From: Ruegeria profundi
GTDB lineage: Bacteria; Pseudomonadota; Alphaproteobacteria; Rhodobacterales; Rhodobacteraceae
Assembly (NCBI RefSeq): GCF_001507545.1
Contig: NZ_LQBP01000006.1
Span: 1 to 64,000 of the forward strand
DNA length: 64,000 nucleotides
Direction of reading: 5' to 3'
Positions 52,929 to 61,273 of this stretch are shown here, one piece after another. The notes below the pieces were generated by a model. The model was not told the origin of the DNA and did not search any database. It saw nothing but the letters and a program-made list of their open reading frames with translations. The stretch's first letter is position 1. Every line of letters begins with the position of its first letter. The position numbers and the translations under genes were made by a program.

Positions 52929-53374
52929 TGCGGCTCTTCGCCCTAGTCGCGGCGATGGTAGTGCTGGTGACTGCCGCGTTCTGGGCGGGCGCGCGTGTAC
53001 AGCTGGCCGTACAGGAGGACAAGTGCCTGGACCTCGGCGGTGGAAGACATCCAGGGGACTACCCGGTATGCGTGGTAGAGCGATTTCCTGACTGGATTTC
53101 CATCGGCCCGATTGCTCTATTGCCTGCTGCTGTCCGCGAAATGAGCACCGAAGAGACCGGCAATGAGCAAGTGATACTTCGGCTCGAGCTAAACGAAGAC
53201 GCTGCTTTCGCCGTGGCGGGCCTGACAAGGGCGAAGATCGGAAAGGACCTTGAGCTGCGAGTTGGGAACAGGATGGTTAGCGCCGTGACGGTCAGAGAGG
53301 AGATCGCGAACAGGCGATGGAACCTCATCCTTCCCAAGGAGGCCGCCGATCTTGCGGTGCGTGAATACCAATGA
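52928..53374 (+). CDS. Single-pass protein with a SecD P1-head-like domain
   Basis: The 148-residue protein starts at a one-base overlap with the preceding stop. It has an N-terminal hydrophobic helix (about 3-22), then a soluble region that begins with two cysteines (DKCLDLGGG, YPVCVVE). The end resembles the head subdomain of SecD: FAVAGLTRAKIGKDLELRVG, then a stretch like the SAxxIREPI segment, then an EAADLAV end. No SecD or SecF membrane part follows, so it is an isolated domain. Whether it binds the Sec machinery is unknown. Confidence 0.6.
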   Translation: MRLFALVAAMVVLVTAAFWAGARVQLAVQEDKCLDLGGGRHPGDYPVCVVERFPDWISIGPIALLPAAVREMSTEETGNEQVILRLELNEDAAFAVAGLTRAKIGKDLELRVGNRMVSAVTVREEIANRRWNLILPKEAADLAVREYQ

Positions 53375-53438
53375 CTCTGCTAGCGCAGCTTCCTGCATCG
53401 AAATAGAACAATTGTGCGGGTCTGCTAGAGGAAAATCT

Positions 53439-53740
53439 ATGGTCGAAAAACTTAGATAGCACTCTCTGCCGCAGCCTTGATCTTCAGCTTTCTGCTTCTG
53501 GCGGGATGTGCAGATCCCGTCCGGCAAGGCGGCGCGTGACCGGACACCCTGTCGGTGGTTTTGGATCAGGGTCCGCCCAGCAATATCGAGCGGCTCAACG
53601 ATGGTCGGCGAGCATACCAGTGGATTGTCGAATTCACAGGCACGCAACCGATTGTAACCAACACAACGTCGAATGTAGAAAACGACATTTTATGTTCTAC
53701 CCTAGCGAATACGTCATCTACTACGTTCGAGCCCTATTAG
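53439..53740 (+). pseudogene. Decayed lipoprotein gene
   Basis: The frame starting near 53459 reads ALSAAALIFSFLLLAGCADP, a lipoprotein signal with lipobox, and then an in-frame TGA. After the stop the same frame continues with SVVLDQGPPSNIERLNDGRR and further readable sequence to the TAG at 53740. The likely ATG (53439) is in another frame, so a shift occurred between signal and start. The gene is dead unless readthrough occurs. Confidence 0.6.
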
Positions 53741-53946
53741 TATCGTTGCCCTTATTCTTTGATTGCGACGCCGCAGGGATATAAGTGGGCCATAGAGGGG
53801 CTTTTCAACGGGCGACCCAGATGTAACTAACCTTGCACCGATTTAGGTTATGCAGAATACGGCCCGAAGATCATCTTAGCCATGGAAATAACGGGAATCT
53901 GCACTCATCATTGAGATTTATGGAATCATCAAATGACGGAAAACCT

Positions 53947-54123
53947 ATGAACTATGATGTCGCGCACGCGCTTGCTTCTGGTGCCCTACTTTACGCCACC
54001 TATTGGTTAATGCAGCTTACCGGTGTCCTTGACGGAAAGAGCAAGGGAAGACAGCGGCTGACACTTGCGGTCGCCTTTGCAGTCGTTATTCTTTTGCTAA
54101 ATCTGGTGTGGCCAACCGCCTGA
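53947..54123 (+). CDS. 58-residue two-helix membrane microprotein, paralogue of the one at 40331
   Basis: The ATG opens a 58-residue frame MNYDVAHALASGALLYATYW onwards, ending LLLNLVWPTA, with two hydrophobic helices and a short basic loop (GKSKGRQR). Start and end match the microprotein at 40331-40504 (MHFDLAHA, IINLVWPI), which supports both. The ribosome binding site is weak (GACGGAA). It lies between a decayed lipoprotein gene and a minus-strand secreted protein. Confidence 0.65.
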   Translation: MNYDVAHALASGALLYATYWLMQLTGVLDGKSKGRQRLTLAVAFAVVILLLNLVWPTA

Positions 54124-54175
54124 TGAGTTTCCTTTAAGACTAGCTCACGAAGTCGCCGGGAGAGCGCTACCGCAT

Positions 54176-54589
54176 TCAGCTCTCAGGAACCCATCCGCAT
54201 AAAGTGTAGATCTGGTAAGTGGAGGTTTCTTCGTCTGGTGAGTTTACAACCAGCAGCCTATTTTTCTCAAGCGGGGTCAAGAGCTGGCGGTAAGAATAGG
54301 TTGCACCGTCAAATGAGCAGGCCAGATCAACGATTTGCACAGCGGTTCCGCGAAGAGCCTGAACTTGAGCGTAAGCACAAGACCCGTCGTCCGATTTGCG
54401 CCCCTCGTCGTCATAGATGACGTATCCGGCACGAAGGTCCCCATATTCCTCCGAAATCCGCGCGCCTTCCGCGCACGAAAGACCTTCCGGGACATAGAGT
54501 CCAGAAAAATGAACCTTTTCGGCCACTACAATCGATGAACTTAAGCCATACAAGATAGCGGCAAGATGTACCGTAGATTTGGAAACCAT
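54176..54589 (-). CDS. Secreted conserved hypothetical protein
   Basis: The 137-residue protein has a signal peptide (about 1-23, ending VVAEK) and a mature domain with cysteines in EGLSCAEGA, GSCAYAQ, LACSFD and LCGWVPES, consistent with disulfides in the periplasm. It is transcribed leftwards, convergent with the microprotein gene. No known family is recognised. Confidence 0.7.
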   Translation of the reverse strand: MVSKSTVHLAAILYGLSSSIVVAEKVHFSGLYVPEGLSCAEGARISEEYGDLRAGYVIYDDEGRKSDDGSCAYAQVQALRGTAVQIVDLACSFDGATYSYRQLLTPLEKNRLLVVNSPDEETSTYQIYTLCGWVPES

Positions 54590-54679
54590 GCGGTTATATC
54601 ACGCGCGAGGTCAGTGTGGGTCAAGGCGATTCCGTGTAACGCACAACTCAATCACGCGCTGTTAGCACTTCCCTAAAGG

Positions 54680-55828
54680 CTATCGTTTGGGCCACGACCA
54701 AGGTATGGGTTCCGCCGCTTCGACAAAGGTTTCCCCAGTGGCTTTGCCGAGGTGATGCGTGAGCGCATTACCCTTGCTCAAAGCTTTGGCTAACGCTCGG
54801 TTGTGAGAAACGACGATGATCTGACTTCGCGCGGAGGCTTCTTTGACCAACCGAGCTAGAGGTGGGATTAAGTCAGGATGCAGGCTTGTTTCGGGCTCAT
54901 TTAGGACCATCAGGCTAGGAGGTCGTGGCGTCAGTAAGGCCGCCACGAGGAGCAGGTATCGCAGGGTCCCATCCGACAATTCCGCAGTGCTGAGCGGGCG
55001 CAGCAACCCGTGCTGCTTCATTTTGAGGCTGAATAACCCACCTTTCGCATGAACCTCAATTGAACTTCCCGGAAATGCGTCCATGATGGTCTTTTCAAGT
55101 GTTGCCAGATCGCCGATTTCCCGAATTGTCTCAATAGCTGCCGCCAGGTCCGAGCCGTCACTCGCAAGAATTGGAGTTCGGGTGCCGACCTGTTGCCTTC
55201 TGGCCGGGGCCTCACGATCAGTCCGAAGTTGATCATAGAACCGCCAATTCCGCATACGGTCACGTAAATGCAGCAGCTCTAATGCGTTATTCGGATCGGC
55301 TGCGTGGGTCATCATACTGTCAAACGGTGGAAGGTTAGTGGCCGCCTGGTTCCAAGAACCGTACTCCGACCGAACCCGTACACACGGGCCACGGCGCTCT
55401 GCAAGCGCGTTGTGTCGGCTCAATGTCTCGCCGATCCACAATGCTTCGGACTTGATCTCAGGATCATTAGAAAAGGCTGAGGTTTCTGCTGGCAATCCAA
55501 GCTCGACTGCGTACCCGTAGTCTTCGGACGCAAAGCCAAGCCTTAGGCCGACTGGTTTGCTCCGAGTCGTTCCGGTGATGGGCACTTCACCCGTTTTCAT
55601 CCCTCGAGACAGCACTTCAGGCCCCGCCCACATTGTGGAGCCCAACCCTCCTTCAGACGCGAGTGTAGAGATGACACTACCTTGTGACACCTCGCCCAAC
55701 ATTCGAAGCGCGCGATACAGCGACGACTTTCCGACCCCATTGCCACCGGTAATTACCGTCAGGGGAGCAAGTGGCAGAACCAGATTTCGGAGGGATCGAT
55801 ATCCGGCGACAGCAACTGTAACAAGCAT
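54680..55828 (-). CDS. AAA-type ATPase (DUF2813/SMC-like, AAA_21)
   Basis: I prefer the ATG of MLVTVAVAGYR, preceded by CGGGAAG; a start at 55864 would add 12 residues. The 382-residue protein has Walker A GGNGVGKSS (about 28-36), a middle variable region, and Walker B with VLNEPETSLHPDL and SHNRALAKAL. This RecF/OLD-like ABC ATPase class includes predicted nuclease partners and orphan regulators, and no partner gene is adjacent. The N in NEP replaces the usual Asp, as seen in many members. Its substrate is unknown. Confidence 0.82.
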   Translation of the reverse strand: MLVTVAVAGYRSLRNLVLPLAPLTVITGGNGVGKSSLYRALRMLGEVSQGSVISTLASEGGLGSTMWAGPEVLSRGMKTGEVPITGTTRSKPVGLRLGFASEDYGYAVELGLPAETSAFSNDPEIKSEALWIGETLSRHNALAERRGPCVRVRSEYGSWNQAATNLPPFDSMMTHAADPNNALELLHLRDRMRNWRFYDQLRTDREAPARRQQVGTRTPILASDGSDLAAAIETIREIGDLATLEKTIMDAFPGSSIEVHAKGGLFSLKMKQHGLLRPLSTAELSDGTLRYLLLVAALLTPRPPSLMVLNEPETSLHPDLIPPLARLVKEASARSQIIVVSHNRALAKALSKGNALTHHLGKATGETFVEAAEPIPWSWPKR

Positions 55829-56772
55829 TTTAGACTTCCCGGCTCCGCCGATTCTGCTGGCCACCGGTTGTAGTGCCGCAATCCTAGTTATAACAGTGCT
55901 TTGTCAGTGTCGAGCGGCGCAAAATGAGCAGACGATACCGCATTTGGTATGGCATAGGCGTTACTTTAATCCCCTTGGTCGTTCTGATTGTCGAGTACTT
56001 TGATATCCACTCATAAACCTATCGAGGAATCCCGCAAGGATTTGGATCAGAGCGAGACTCCTCGCGATCTGGTATTGCCTAGGATGATGATGAAAAGAAT
56101 GATCCGCCCTCGAAGTATCTGTCTCATTCTTTTTAGGAATCGTATATTTCAACCGAACGGGCGTCCGTGTCGAGTTTCTGGAGCCTTTGCAACGCACCAA
56201 ACTCAGAAATCGAGTATGAATGGCGATACCGAGTTAAGAACCTAACTGATGATAACCTACGTATTTCCGTCGGATATGAACTCGTTGGAAAACATGATCG
56301 GTTTTTTTGCGACTTCTGACGCCTACGAAGATGCCAAACCCGGCGAAACGGTGGAGATCACTGGCAAGGGCCGTATCGACTATTTCGACGCCAGACAGGT
56401 TTTGGGTTCAAGTTGGGGAATTCGTCGAAGGCCAGTTCCTGGATCGTAGCACCGAGAGACTACAACGAGCACAGGGTTTGCCGCAAAACAAGGACTCAGG
56501 CACAGTGTCCGCACGGGGGTAACCGGATAGGATTGTGCCCGCGGACACATCTGAGTGTGGCATGAAAGGCACTTCACAACTGTGACGTCTTGAGCTATGC
56601 CTAAGCTATGACCTGCTGTGTACACCAATTGAGCACCCGAATAACTCGCTGATTCAGCGAGCCTTTGGGAGTGCCATGGTGGGCCAGGAGTCTTATAAGC
56701 TCTTTACGCCAGATTAGCGTCGACGGTGAGGGATCATGCCCCTCCACTCCTACCATTTAGGAGGAGTCCGTC
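55829..56772. other. Gap with a decayed gene
   Basis: The only interpretable piece is the pseudogene at 56170-56440. The rest has short frames on both strands without start signals. AGGAGGAG at its right end is the ribosome binding site for the zinc-ribbon gene at 56773. Confidence 0.4.
56170..56440 (+). pseudogene. Frameshifted FxLYD-like or similar beta-domain gene
   Basis: One frame reads NSEIEYEWRYRVKNLTDD then NLRISVGYELVGKHD. Near the T run at about 56300 the match moves to the next frame, GFFATSDAYEDAKPGETVEI then ITGKGRIDYFDARQVLGSSW. Together they describe one short beta-rich domain split by a frameshift, so the gene is probably inactive. I do not know the full-length parent. Confidence 0.5.
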
Positions 56773-57282
56773 ATGTCGGATAGCAATATCGGCGTCGTCG
56801 ATTATGACGACATCAAGAATTCAGTTGAGAAAGAGCTGGGCTACACGCCCGACGGCTGGGCAGGTCTGGTCACGGATCTTTTCCGGAAGATCAAGGAGCA
56901 CTGCGACAAGCAGGAGATCGAGTATCCTGTGGTCTCTCAGATCAAGCAAAAGTTTGGCCAGTTGCGTATCTATTTCGGGACTGTGGTTAAGGACGAGCGG
57001 ATCGACAGCTTGTTTCAAACGACAATCGAACGAGCCAATCACAGCTGCGAAAAGTGCAGCAACGCAGCCCAGGTGCAGCTCGTAGAGGGCTTTGTCACAA
57101 CGCTGTGCTGTTGGTGTGCGCATGAGCTCGTGTCGTCCAGGCGTCCGCAGAGTAAGCGCCTTTTCGGAGATGGGCGGCCTGTGAAGGATAGGATGGCCTG
57201 CAATGTGTGTGGCTATAGGGGGCAGATCGACCGGACTGATGAGCACGGACGTTGCCCTGCTTGCGTTAAGAAGAATTGGTGA
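56773..57282 (+). CDS. Cysteine-rich zinc-ribbon hypothetical protein
   Basis: The 169-residue protein has two zinc-ribbon-like pairs, in CEKCSNAAQVQ with LCCWCAHEL, and in CNVCGYRG with GRCPACVKKN, suggesting one or two structural zinc sites. The N-terminal half is helical and acidic (TPDGWAGLVTDLFRKIKEHC). AGGAGGAG precedes the ATG. The next gene starts four bases after the stop. No DNA-binding or enzymatic family is recognised. It opens a four-gene cluster of unknown function. Confidence 0.65.
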   Translation: MSDSNIGVVDYDDIKNSVEKELGYTPDGWAGLVTDLFRKIKEHCDKQEIEYPVVSQIKQKFGQLRIYFGTVVKDERIDSLFQTTIERANHSCEKCSNAAQVQLVEGFVTTLCCWCAHELVSSRRPQSKRLFGDGRPVKDRMACNVCGYRGQIDRTDEHGRCPACVKKNW

Positions 57283-57285
57283 AAC

Positions 57286-57666
57286 ATGCTCAAAGTCGTT
57301 GTTTTTGTGAATGAGAGAGAGGTTGCCAGGGCTCACCTGAGCAACATCAGCGACCTCGCTGATATCTCCGACTATGAAGTCCAAATGAACGAAAGAGAAT
57401 GCGCCAAGCTCGGCATTGCAGAGCGAGGCATCAAGGACGAGATCCTGAGCCACAAGCGCAAGCAGACCGTCTGGGCTTTGGTCGAGAAGGCCGCAACGCT
57501 CTGGATACGGAAAACAGGTGAGCGAGGTGATGAACTGACCAGGGCATTCCTGGCGAGGAAAAAGGCCGAGTTTATCGCCGGGCGACTGCCGCTGTCTGAT
57601 CCGATCACCGCAGAAGAGATCAGGGCGCGCAAAGTGTATGATGAGAATGACGATGAGAGTGATTGA
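57286..57666 (+). CDS. Hypothetical protein, 126 aa
   Basis: The protein has a beta-rich start MLKVVVFVNEREVARAHLSN, a central helical part and a basic-acidic C-terminus ending DENDDESD. There is no signal or membrane segment. It starts four bases after the zinc-ribbon gene, so the two are likely cotranscribed. I do not recognise the family; an accessory role in a mobile-element-related cluster is only a guess. Confidence 0.55.
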   Translation: MLKVVVFVNEREVARAHLSNISDLADISDYEVQMNERECAKLGIAERGIKDEILSHKRKQTVWALVEKAATLWIRKTGERGDELTRAFLARKKAEFIAGRLPLSDPITAEEIRARKVYDENDDESD

Positions 57667-57706
57667 GCCGGTTTACACCGAGACTGAAGATCCGCGTTTT
57701 TAGCGG

Positions 57707-57880
57707 ATGACATTTGCCGTCAGAAACGGCGAAAGCGGCCGGTGGTTTCCCATCGGACCAAAGGATTTCCCAGACCTGACTTATGAAGAGATGACGGAAG
57801 AGCGGAGCTCTGAGATCATCGACGCGAAGGCGGAGTGGCTGAAAGGAGGCCAAAATGAATGGGATTCATTTGAGACCTGA
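57707..57880 (+). CDS. 57-residue hypothetical protein overlapping the next start
   Basis: The ATG opens a 57-residue acidic frame MTFAVRNGESGRWFPIGPKD and further, ending NEWDSFET. It overlaps the next gene's start by 26 bases and contains that gene's AAAGGAGG site, so it may be coupled to it. It is short, and only the operon placement supports it. No family is recognised. Confidence 0.45.
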   Translation: MTFAVRNGESGRWFPIGPKDFPDLTYEEMTEERSSEIIDAKAEWLKGGQNEWDSFET

Positions 57881-58187
57881 AGATATTGCCTATGGTTGGG
57901 CCGTTTGGCGAGAGCAAATGGTCCTTCAGCTCGAAGACGATGATGCACCAGAGTATATCAAGCGAAGCGTTAGGGAGTGGTTTTTCGAGGAATACGAGAA
58001 AGCTACCCTCCGCGGCATGGAGATGCCCTGCCCTGATTTCTTCGAAATCCGGTGGACCGGCAATGATGGTCTCATCACGCAGCATGAGGACACGCGTACG
58101 GCAGGTATCCTGGCATCGAGGCTGCAAGCGAAGCTCAAAGCCAACGTCATTCAAATCGAGAAGTTCCTTGAGCGGTGGCAGTTGTGA
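57855..58187 (+). CDS. Hypothetical protein, 110 aa
   Basis: The ATG follows AAAGGAGGCCAAA. The protein is acidic with aromatic residues (YGWAVWREQMV) and a motif-like segment MPCPDFFEIRWTGNDGLI. There is no signal or membrane segment. It is the last gene of the cluster from 56773. I do not recognise the family. Confidence 0.55.
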   Translation: MNGIHLRPEDIAYGWAVWREQMVLQLEDDDAPEYIKRSVREWFFEEYEKATLRGMEMPCPDFFEIRWTGNDGLITQHEDTRTAGILASRLQAKLKANVIQIEKFLERWQL

Positions 58188-58253
58188 CTATTTTCAGTGT
58201 TGTTTTCAGCGACAGATTCGCTGTCCAAAGGTTTACCGAGAAATCGCTATTTG

Positions 58254-58496
58254 CTACTCAGCCTCTTCTTCAATTTCGGAAACCAATTTGGTCAAAGAAA
58301 GACCAAGCGCGCCACTAAGAAGTTGTAGTGTTCCGAGAGTTGGTTGGTGGTGGCCGGATTCCAGAAGTGAGATATATTGCATGCTTCGGTTAGCCTGGGT
58401 GGCGAGCTCTAGTTGCGATAACTTCTTGGCGAGTCTGTGACGGCGCAAAACTCTGGAAAATGCTGCTAGCAATTGGTCTTCTGGTTCGTTCGCCAT
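58254..58496 (-). CDS. XRE-family helix-turn-helix regulator
   Basis: The 80-residue protein is a compact lambda-repressor-type HTH: RHRLAKKLSQLELATQANRS, MQYISLLESGHHQPTLGTL and LSGALGLSLTKLV. It has no effector domain. It lies between a cluster of hypothetical genes and the divergent gene at 58603, 107 bases away, whose promoter it may control. A similar layout is seen in small accessory or toxin-antitoxin-like modules. Confidence 0.85.
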   Translation of the reverse strand: MANEPEDQLLAAFSRVLRRHRLAKKLSQLELATQANRSMQYISLLESGHHQPTLGTLQLLSGALGLSLTKLVSEIEEEAE

Positions 58497-58602
58497 GTTT
58501 TGACAAATCGCCCACGCAACGCTAGTCGTCTATACAGTATACTTTGAATCTCAGAGTAAAATCCAACAGCACAAAGGTTTGGCAAAAAGCGAGGGCCGTT
58601 AC

Positions 58603-58905
58603 ATGGCGGAAAGAGTTCATCTGACAGAAGCCCAGATGATTGAAATACTGAACAGACTGGAAATACGCTTCTTGGAGCGACTGACTCTCGAAAAAGACCA
58701 CAAGACTTTTGTCAAACCGCGCCTTGCTTCGGGTGAAAAGCCAGCTCGAAACGGTGGTAGGCCAAGGTCTCAGTATGTTGGGCAACTGCATCTATCGATT
58801 TTGGAAGAAGATGAAGCCTGGTTCAAAATGACTGCACAAGCCAACAACCTACAGTACGGAAAGTTCTTCACGTACTTACGACAAATCTTCGAGCAACACG
58901 GTTAG
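58603..58905 (+). CDS. Hypothetical protein divergent to the XRE regulator
   Basis: I use the ATG of MAERVHLTEAQ, preceded by GAGGGCC; a TTG at 58579 would add eight residues. The 100-residue protein is basic in its middle (KPRLASGEKPARNGGRPRSQ) and helical at its ends. The central run could bind nucleic acid. It is divergent to the XRE gene. No family is recognised. Confidence 0.55.
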   Translation: MAERVHLTEAQMIEILNRLEIRFLERLTLEKDHKTFVKPRLASGEKPARNGGRPRSQYVGQLHLSILEEDEAWFKMTAQANNLQYGKFFTYLRQIFEQHG

Positions 58906-59158
58906 GTTCGTACTCGAAGAAATTGAAAATCCAAACTAGCTTTTCTGCTTGGTACAGGCGCGGAAGTTTAAATGGGTATTCAATCCAAATACCCGTTAGT
59001 GATTTGAAAGGATAACCGCACTGCTACCTGGGGCTGCGATGGTTGATGTCTCCGCCCCAGATAGCAGTGCTATGTCGCGCTTCTTTGCATTCGCCAGCCT
59101 CAATCACCACGCCATGGGCAAGTGACCTGAGTCTCAGGGCCGGTTCATAGACTCGGTT

Positions 59159-59422
59159 TTAAGTCATACCAAGAATTTCTTTGTACATCTCGATAACGGC
59201 TTCTTGCTCTGCAATATCGTCTTTGTCTCGTTTTCTCAGAGAAATGATGCTGCGCAGGGCCTTCACGTCATAGCCCCGAGATTTACTTTCGGAATAAACT
59301 TCCTTTATTTGATCGGCGATGTCTTTTTTCTCTAGTTCCAAACGCTCGATACGCTCAACAAATTGGCGAAGCTCACCGGCGGTGACTTTGTAGTTTGCTT
59401 CTGCGTCTTCGGTCATGCTCAT
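59159..59422 (-). CDS. gapR: GapR-like nucleoid-associated protein (DUF2312)
   Basis: The 87-residue protein is almost entirely coiled-coil and matches DUF2312: VTAGELRQFVERIERLELEK, then VYSESKSRGYDVKALRSIIS and IIEMYKE-like end (AVIEMYKEILGMT). GapR binds overtwisted, AT-rich DNA and helps topoisomerases in alphaproteobacteria. The longer of two starts is given; MTEDAEAN is also possible. It is a chromosomal core-type gene, although it may occur in more than one copy per genome. Confidence 0.9.
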   Translation of the reverse strand: MSMTEDAEANYKVTAGELRQFVERIERLELEKKDIADQIKEVYSESKSRGYDVKALRSIISLRKRDKDDIAEQEAVIEMYKEILGMT

Positions 59423-59689
59423 CTTGCTGTTCCTGATACTGGCCTGTTGTGGTGAAGGAATTCCTGCTGCACGTCATGTATTCCGCTTACTTCATGTTCC
59501 TTAAGAACAAAAATCCGACTGGGTTTCAGTAGGGCTTCGGGCATCCCCTGGTTTCAATGCTGCAACAGCGGGTATCACGCCGGATACAATGCCACTGCCT
59601 AAGCCGCAAGCATCCAATCCTACCGCACTTGTGAATAAGCGGGCGATCCGCTAAGCGCTGACGGCAATGATACGCAAATGTGGGGAACC

Positions 59690-59908
59690 ATGTTCGAAGT
59701 CATCACCTGGGGCGGTGCCGCCCTTTCACTCGCCGGGCTGCTGGGCCTCGTTTGGTGTATCCTGCGTGTGATGAAAGCGCGCAGATCCGGTTTGTCAGAC
59801 GACGAACTGCGCGCAGTTGTTCAAGGTGTTCTGCCGTGGAACTTGGCGGCTCTTTTTCTTTCCGTGATCGGACTGATGGTCGTGATCGTTGGAATATCCT
59901 TTGGCTAA
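59690..59908 (+). CDS. Small membrane protein with two helices
   Basis: I choose the ATG after TGGGGAACC (72 residues). Two helices, about 9-27 and 51-70, are separated by a basic loop (MKARRSGLSDDELRAVVQGV). It resembles small inner-membrane proteins of unknown function. A start 12 bases upstream is also possible. It is convergent with the gene at 59919. Confidence 0.6.
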   Translation: MFEVITWGGAALSLAGLLGLVWCILRVMKARRSGLSDDELRAVVQGVLPWNLAALFLSVIGLMVVIVGISFG

Positions 59909-59918
59909 CAAGCTGTAG

Positions 59919-60134
59919 TCAGACCGGCAGATTATCGAAACGCGCTTCCATTGCGTCTTCGCACAATGCCGCGTCCAGCCGACGCAAGCGCGACGGCACA
60001 TGCACCCCTTGCTGGCGCATCCTTTCGATCACCTTGGTGACACTCGGCTGCAAAGCAAGGCGCGTGTCGAGGCTTGCACCGTTCAGCTTTTTCTCAAGCT
60101 GTTCGGCTTCGGAATACAAATTTACTGCTGACAT
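59919..60134 (-). CDS. Conserved hypothetical protein, 71 aa
   Basis: The 71-residue protein is helical and basic, with VTKVIERMRQQGVHVPSRLR in the middle. No signal or membrane segment is present. A 10-bp palindrome lies just upstream (60147-60156). It is divergent to the persulfide operon. I do not recognise the family with confidence. Confidence 0.6.
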   Translation of the reverse strand: MSAVNLYSEAEQLEKKLNGASLDTRLALQPSVTKVIERMRQQGVHVPSRLRRLDAALCEDAMEARFDNLPV

Positions 60135-60146
60135 AACATCCTCCCA

Positions 60147-60156
60147 ATAACGTTAT
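60147..60156. promoter_or_regulatory. Palindrome ATAACGTTAT
   Basis: A perfect 10-bp palindrome lies 13 bases upstream of the minus-strand gene's ATG, overlapping or adjoining its leader. It could be an operator, but chance is possible at this length. Confidence 0.3.
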
Positions 60157-60377
60157 CGTACCCGGAAACTGGTAACTGTTTTACGACTTGGTTACCCTAG
60201 GTCAATTGCGCGCGGAATCCCGCCGGTCACACGCGTAATCAAAGCACCCAGATACAGATTGTTTAAAATTTACTCGAAATGCGCGCTCCTTGCTTTGACC
60301 GGCATCAAACTGCGTAGTGTTGATCGCAACAGAATCTGCAACTAATACTTGATTAGACTCCGGCGGCTGAGGACCAT

Positions 60378-61241
60378 ATGACACCGAAAGTGAAGCCTTT
60401 TTTTGATCCAGACACGTTTACGGTTTCTTACATCGTGCAAGAACCCGAGGGGCAAGGTTGCGCAATTATCGACAGCGTTCTGGATTTCGACCACGCCTCT
60501 GGTCGCACCAGCACACGATCAGCGGATCAGATAGTGGACTATGTTCAGGCGAATGGCCTGCGGGTGGAATGGATACTCGAAAGCCATGTCCATGCCGACC
60601 ACCTGTCTGCAGCCCCCTATCTACAGCAGGAACTGGGTGGAAAAATCGGGATCGGTGATCAGATCGTGACTGTTCAGGAAACCTTTGGGAAAGTCTTCAA
60701 CGAAGGCACCGAGTTCCAGCGCGATGGCAGCCAGTTCGACGCCTTGTTTCGCGAGGGTGACAGCTTTCACGTTGGTCAGATGCGCGGCGACGTTCTGCAC
60801 ACCCCTGGCCATACACCCGCCTGTCTGACTTATGTCATCGGGGATGCGGCTTTTGTCGGTGACACCTTGTTCATGCCCGATTTTGGTACCGCGCGTTGTG
60901 ACTTCCCGGGCGGGTCATCCGCAACGCTGTTCAACTCGATCCAGAAAATATTATCCTTACCGGATCAGACACGTATCTTTGTCGGCCACGACTACAAAGC
61001 ACCGGGGCGCGATGACTACGCGTGGGAAACTACGGTAGGCGAACAGAAAGCGTTGAACGTTCATATCGGACAAGGTCGCTCGATCGAAGAATTCGTGGAA
61101 ATGCGCGACGCGCGCGACGCCACACTGCCAATGCCACGCCTGATCCTGCCGTCATTGCAGGTCAATATGCGTGCAGGCCAAATGCCGCCAGCAGATGAAA
61201 AGGGCAACGTGTTCCTCAAGGTGCCTTTGAACAAACTCTGA
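60378..61241 (+). CDS. ETHE1-like MBL-fold persulfide dioxygenase/hydrolase
   Basis: The 287-residue protein carries the MBL motif SHVHADHLSAAPYLQ and the later metal residues in VLHTPGHTPACL, FVGDTLFMPDFGTARCDFPG and VGHDYKAPGR. This is the ETHE1/BLH branch, in which one iron oxidises glutathione persulfide in sulfide detoxification. The FGTARCDFPGG segment is diagnostic. It begins an operon with two YeeE-type proteins and a TIGR01244 sulfurtransferase-like protein, matching sulfur-detoxification gene sets. GGCGGCTGAGGACC precedes the ATG. Confidence 0.88.
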   Translation: MTPKVKPFFDPDTFTVSYIVQEPEGQGCAIIDSVLDFDHASGRTSTRSADQIVDYVQANGLRVEWILESHVHADHLSAAPYLQQELGGKIGIGDQIVTVQETFGKVFNEGTEFQRDGSQFDALFREGDSFHVGQMRGDVLHTPGHTPACLTYVIGDAAFVGDTLFMPDFGTARCDFPGGSSATLFNSIQKILSLPDQTRIFVGHDYKAPGRDDYAWETTVGEQKALNVHIGQGRSIEEFVEMRDARDATLPMPRLILPSLQVNMRAGQMPPADEKGNVFLKVPLNKL

Positions 61242-61273
61242 AACGCTGGCTGCGATCTCACAAAGGAAGAAGA

